From the NCBI GenBank assembly GCA_938030585.1, contig CALHIA010000094.1:1-6904 (forward strand): 6,904 nt of DNA, written 5' to 3'. This document shows, in pieces, positions 6,047-6,904 of this stretch. The position numbers were made by a program, and so were the translations under genes. Below the pieces are notes generated by a model. That model was not told the origin of the DNA and searched no databases. It saw nothing but the letters and a program-made list of their open reading frames with translations. Source of the DNA: an uncultured Candidatus Saccharibacteria bacterium (GTDB lineage: Bacteria > Patescibacteriota > Saccharimonadia > Saccharimonadales > Saccharimonadaceae). How positions within the stretch are numbered: position 1 is the first letter of the stretch; every line of letters starts with the position of its first letter.

Positions 6047-6057
6047 AATTTGCAGAT

Positions 6058-6904
6058 TTATTCGCGGGTTTTGTCGAGATTCATAAAGCGAAGCAATTCT
6101 GGATGGAAGTAAAGTTCAATCTTACCGATGGCGCCGTGACGGTGCTTGGCTACGAGAAGCTCAGTAATATTAGTTGGCTCGTAGCCTTCTTCTTGGTGAT
6201 AATAATCGACACGGTGCAGGAACATTACAAGGTCGGCGTCCTGCTCAATGGAACCAGATTCACGAAGGTCGGAAAGTACTGGTCTTGGGTCATCACGGCC
6301 GGTGACACCACGAGAGAGCTGGGCTAGAGCAATGACTGGAATTTCAAGTTCACGGGCCAGAATTTTGAGACCACGAGAAATTTCCGTCACCTCTTGCACA
6401 CGGTTGCCAGCATAACGGTCAGAACCAGTAATCAACTGGAGGTAGTCGACGATAATTAAGCCAATATTGTGATCGTGATGGGCGCGACGGGCTTTATTAC
6501 GAAGCTCGAGAATAGTCATAGAGCTAGTATCATCTAGATAAAGTGGAATTTCACCCATTTCGCCAAGGGCATCGCCAATTTTAGCGAAGTCATCGTTGGA
6601 GATATTACCAGTACGGATGCGCCAAGAGTCAACATTAGAGGTGGTGGAAATAATACGATCGACAATTTCATTTTTTGCCATCTCCATAGAAAAGAAAAGT
6701 ACACCACATTTATTAATGCCGGCGACATTGTAGGCCAGGTTTTGGGCAAAAGTAGTTTTACCCATGGCCGGACGCGCACCGATAATAATCAGGTCGCCTT
6801 TTTGGAGACCGGCGGTTTTGTTGTCAAGATCACGAAAGCCAGTCTTAAGGCCACGGAGTGCGCCTTTGTTTTTGCTAAGCATTTCCATGCGGTCGTAAGC
6901 ATCG
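6058..6904 (-). CDS. dnaB: Replicative DNA helicase DnaB, C-terminal ATPase domain (5' end outside window)
   Basis: Hexameric helicase that unwinds DNA at the replication fork and recruits primase. The frame is open at the right edge (DAYDR precedes the first visible Met), so the N-terminal domain and true start lie beyond it; about 281 residues are seen. Counting from the Met at 6888, the RecA-like motor shows Walker A GARPAMGKT (37-45), FSMEM with the likely catalytic Glu (E69), Walker B LIIVDYLQL (144-152), ALAQLSRG (187-194) and SDLRESGSIEQDAD (206-219). KHRHGAIGK (248-256) holds the expected arginine finger, R250. No intein interrupts the Walker A site, a frequent intein position in DnaB. 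All core motifs are present, so the gene looks functional. It ends with TAA at 6060-6058, 26 bp before the glycosyltransferase start, with no hairpin terminator between. Confidence 0.96.
   Translation of the reverse strand, partial: DAYDRMEMLSKNKGALRGLKTGFRDLDNKTAGLQKGDLIIIGARPAMGKTTFAQNLAYNVAGINKCGVLFFSMEMAKNEIVDRIISTTSNVDSWRIRTGNISNDDFAKIGDALGEMGEIPLYLDDTSSMTILELRNKARRAHHDHNIGLIIVDYLQLITGSDRYAGNRVQEVTEISRGLKILARELEIPVIALAQLSRGVTGRDDPRPVLSDLRESGSIEQDADLVMFLHRVDYYHQEEGYEPTNITELLVAKHRHGAIGKIELYFHPELLRFMNLDKTRE

Noticed and set aside
6754..6780. Intein insertion at the DnaB Walker A site.
   Set aside because: The motif GARPAMGKT is uninterrupted and the protein continues normally.
1..6904. Mobile element, CRISPR array, tRNA or rRNA gene, or defence system.
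   Set aside because: No transposase, direct-repeat array, cloverleaf or rRNA-like sequence was seen; the genes are core functions packed with short gaps.
1..6904. Alternative genetic code (UGA as Gly, as in some candidate phyla).
   Set aside because: All genes give full-length conserved proteins under the standard code without in-frame UGA.

Overview
The window reads as chromosomal core DNA from a small-genome bacterium with moderate-to-low GC. Nothing suggests a phage, plasmid, insertion sequence or CRISPR array. Seven protein genes fill it with short gaps. All stops seen are TAA or TAG and the standard code reads cleanly. The divergent acetate kinase and the zinc-finger-free DnaJ and RecR suggest a Patescibacteria/CPR lineage, perhaps Saccharibacteria. 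That placement is inference only; no marker here proves it.

Layout: (1) Positions 1-863, minus strand: most of a DnaJ/Hsp40 co-chaperone, cut by the left edge, with a near-perfect CIRCE operator (881-907) sitting on its promoter. (2) Positions 1061-2248, plus strand: a divergently transcribed, sequence-divergent acetate kinase with its own promoter and Shine-Dalgarno (SD) sequence. (3) A 13-bp hairpin at 2261-2293 that can end both converging transcription units. (4) Positions 2315-6904, all minus strand, in transcription order: dnaB (5' end beyond the right edge), a GT-C/PMT_2-like membrane glycosyltransferase, a YbaB/EbfC nucleoid protein, recR (overlapping ybaB by 1 nt) and rmuC. This is a replication/recombination group with a cell-envelope gene inserted in it. 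Good -10 elements lie in front of the glycosyltransferase, ybaB and rmuC, so the group can be read as one run or from internal promoters.

The most interesting signals are small. The dnaJ and glycosyltransferase promoters both put the -10 hexamer exactly 6 nt before the start codon, which predicts leaderless mRNAs, while ackA, ybaB and rmuC have normal SD sites. DnaJ has no zinc-finger domain, and RecR keeps only one of four zinc-binding cysteines. The acetate kinase keeps every catalytic residue I could align but has changes in segments that normally contact the nucleotide. I see no wholly new multi-gene system.
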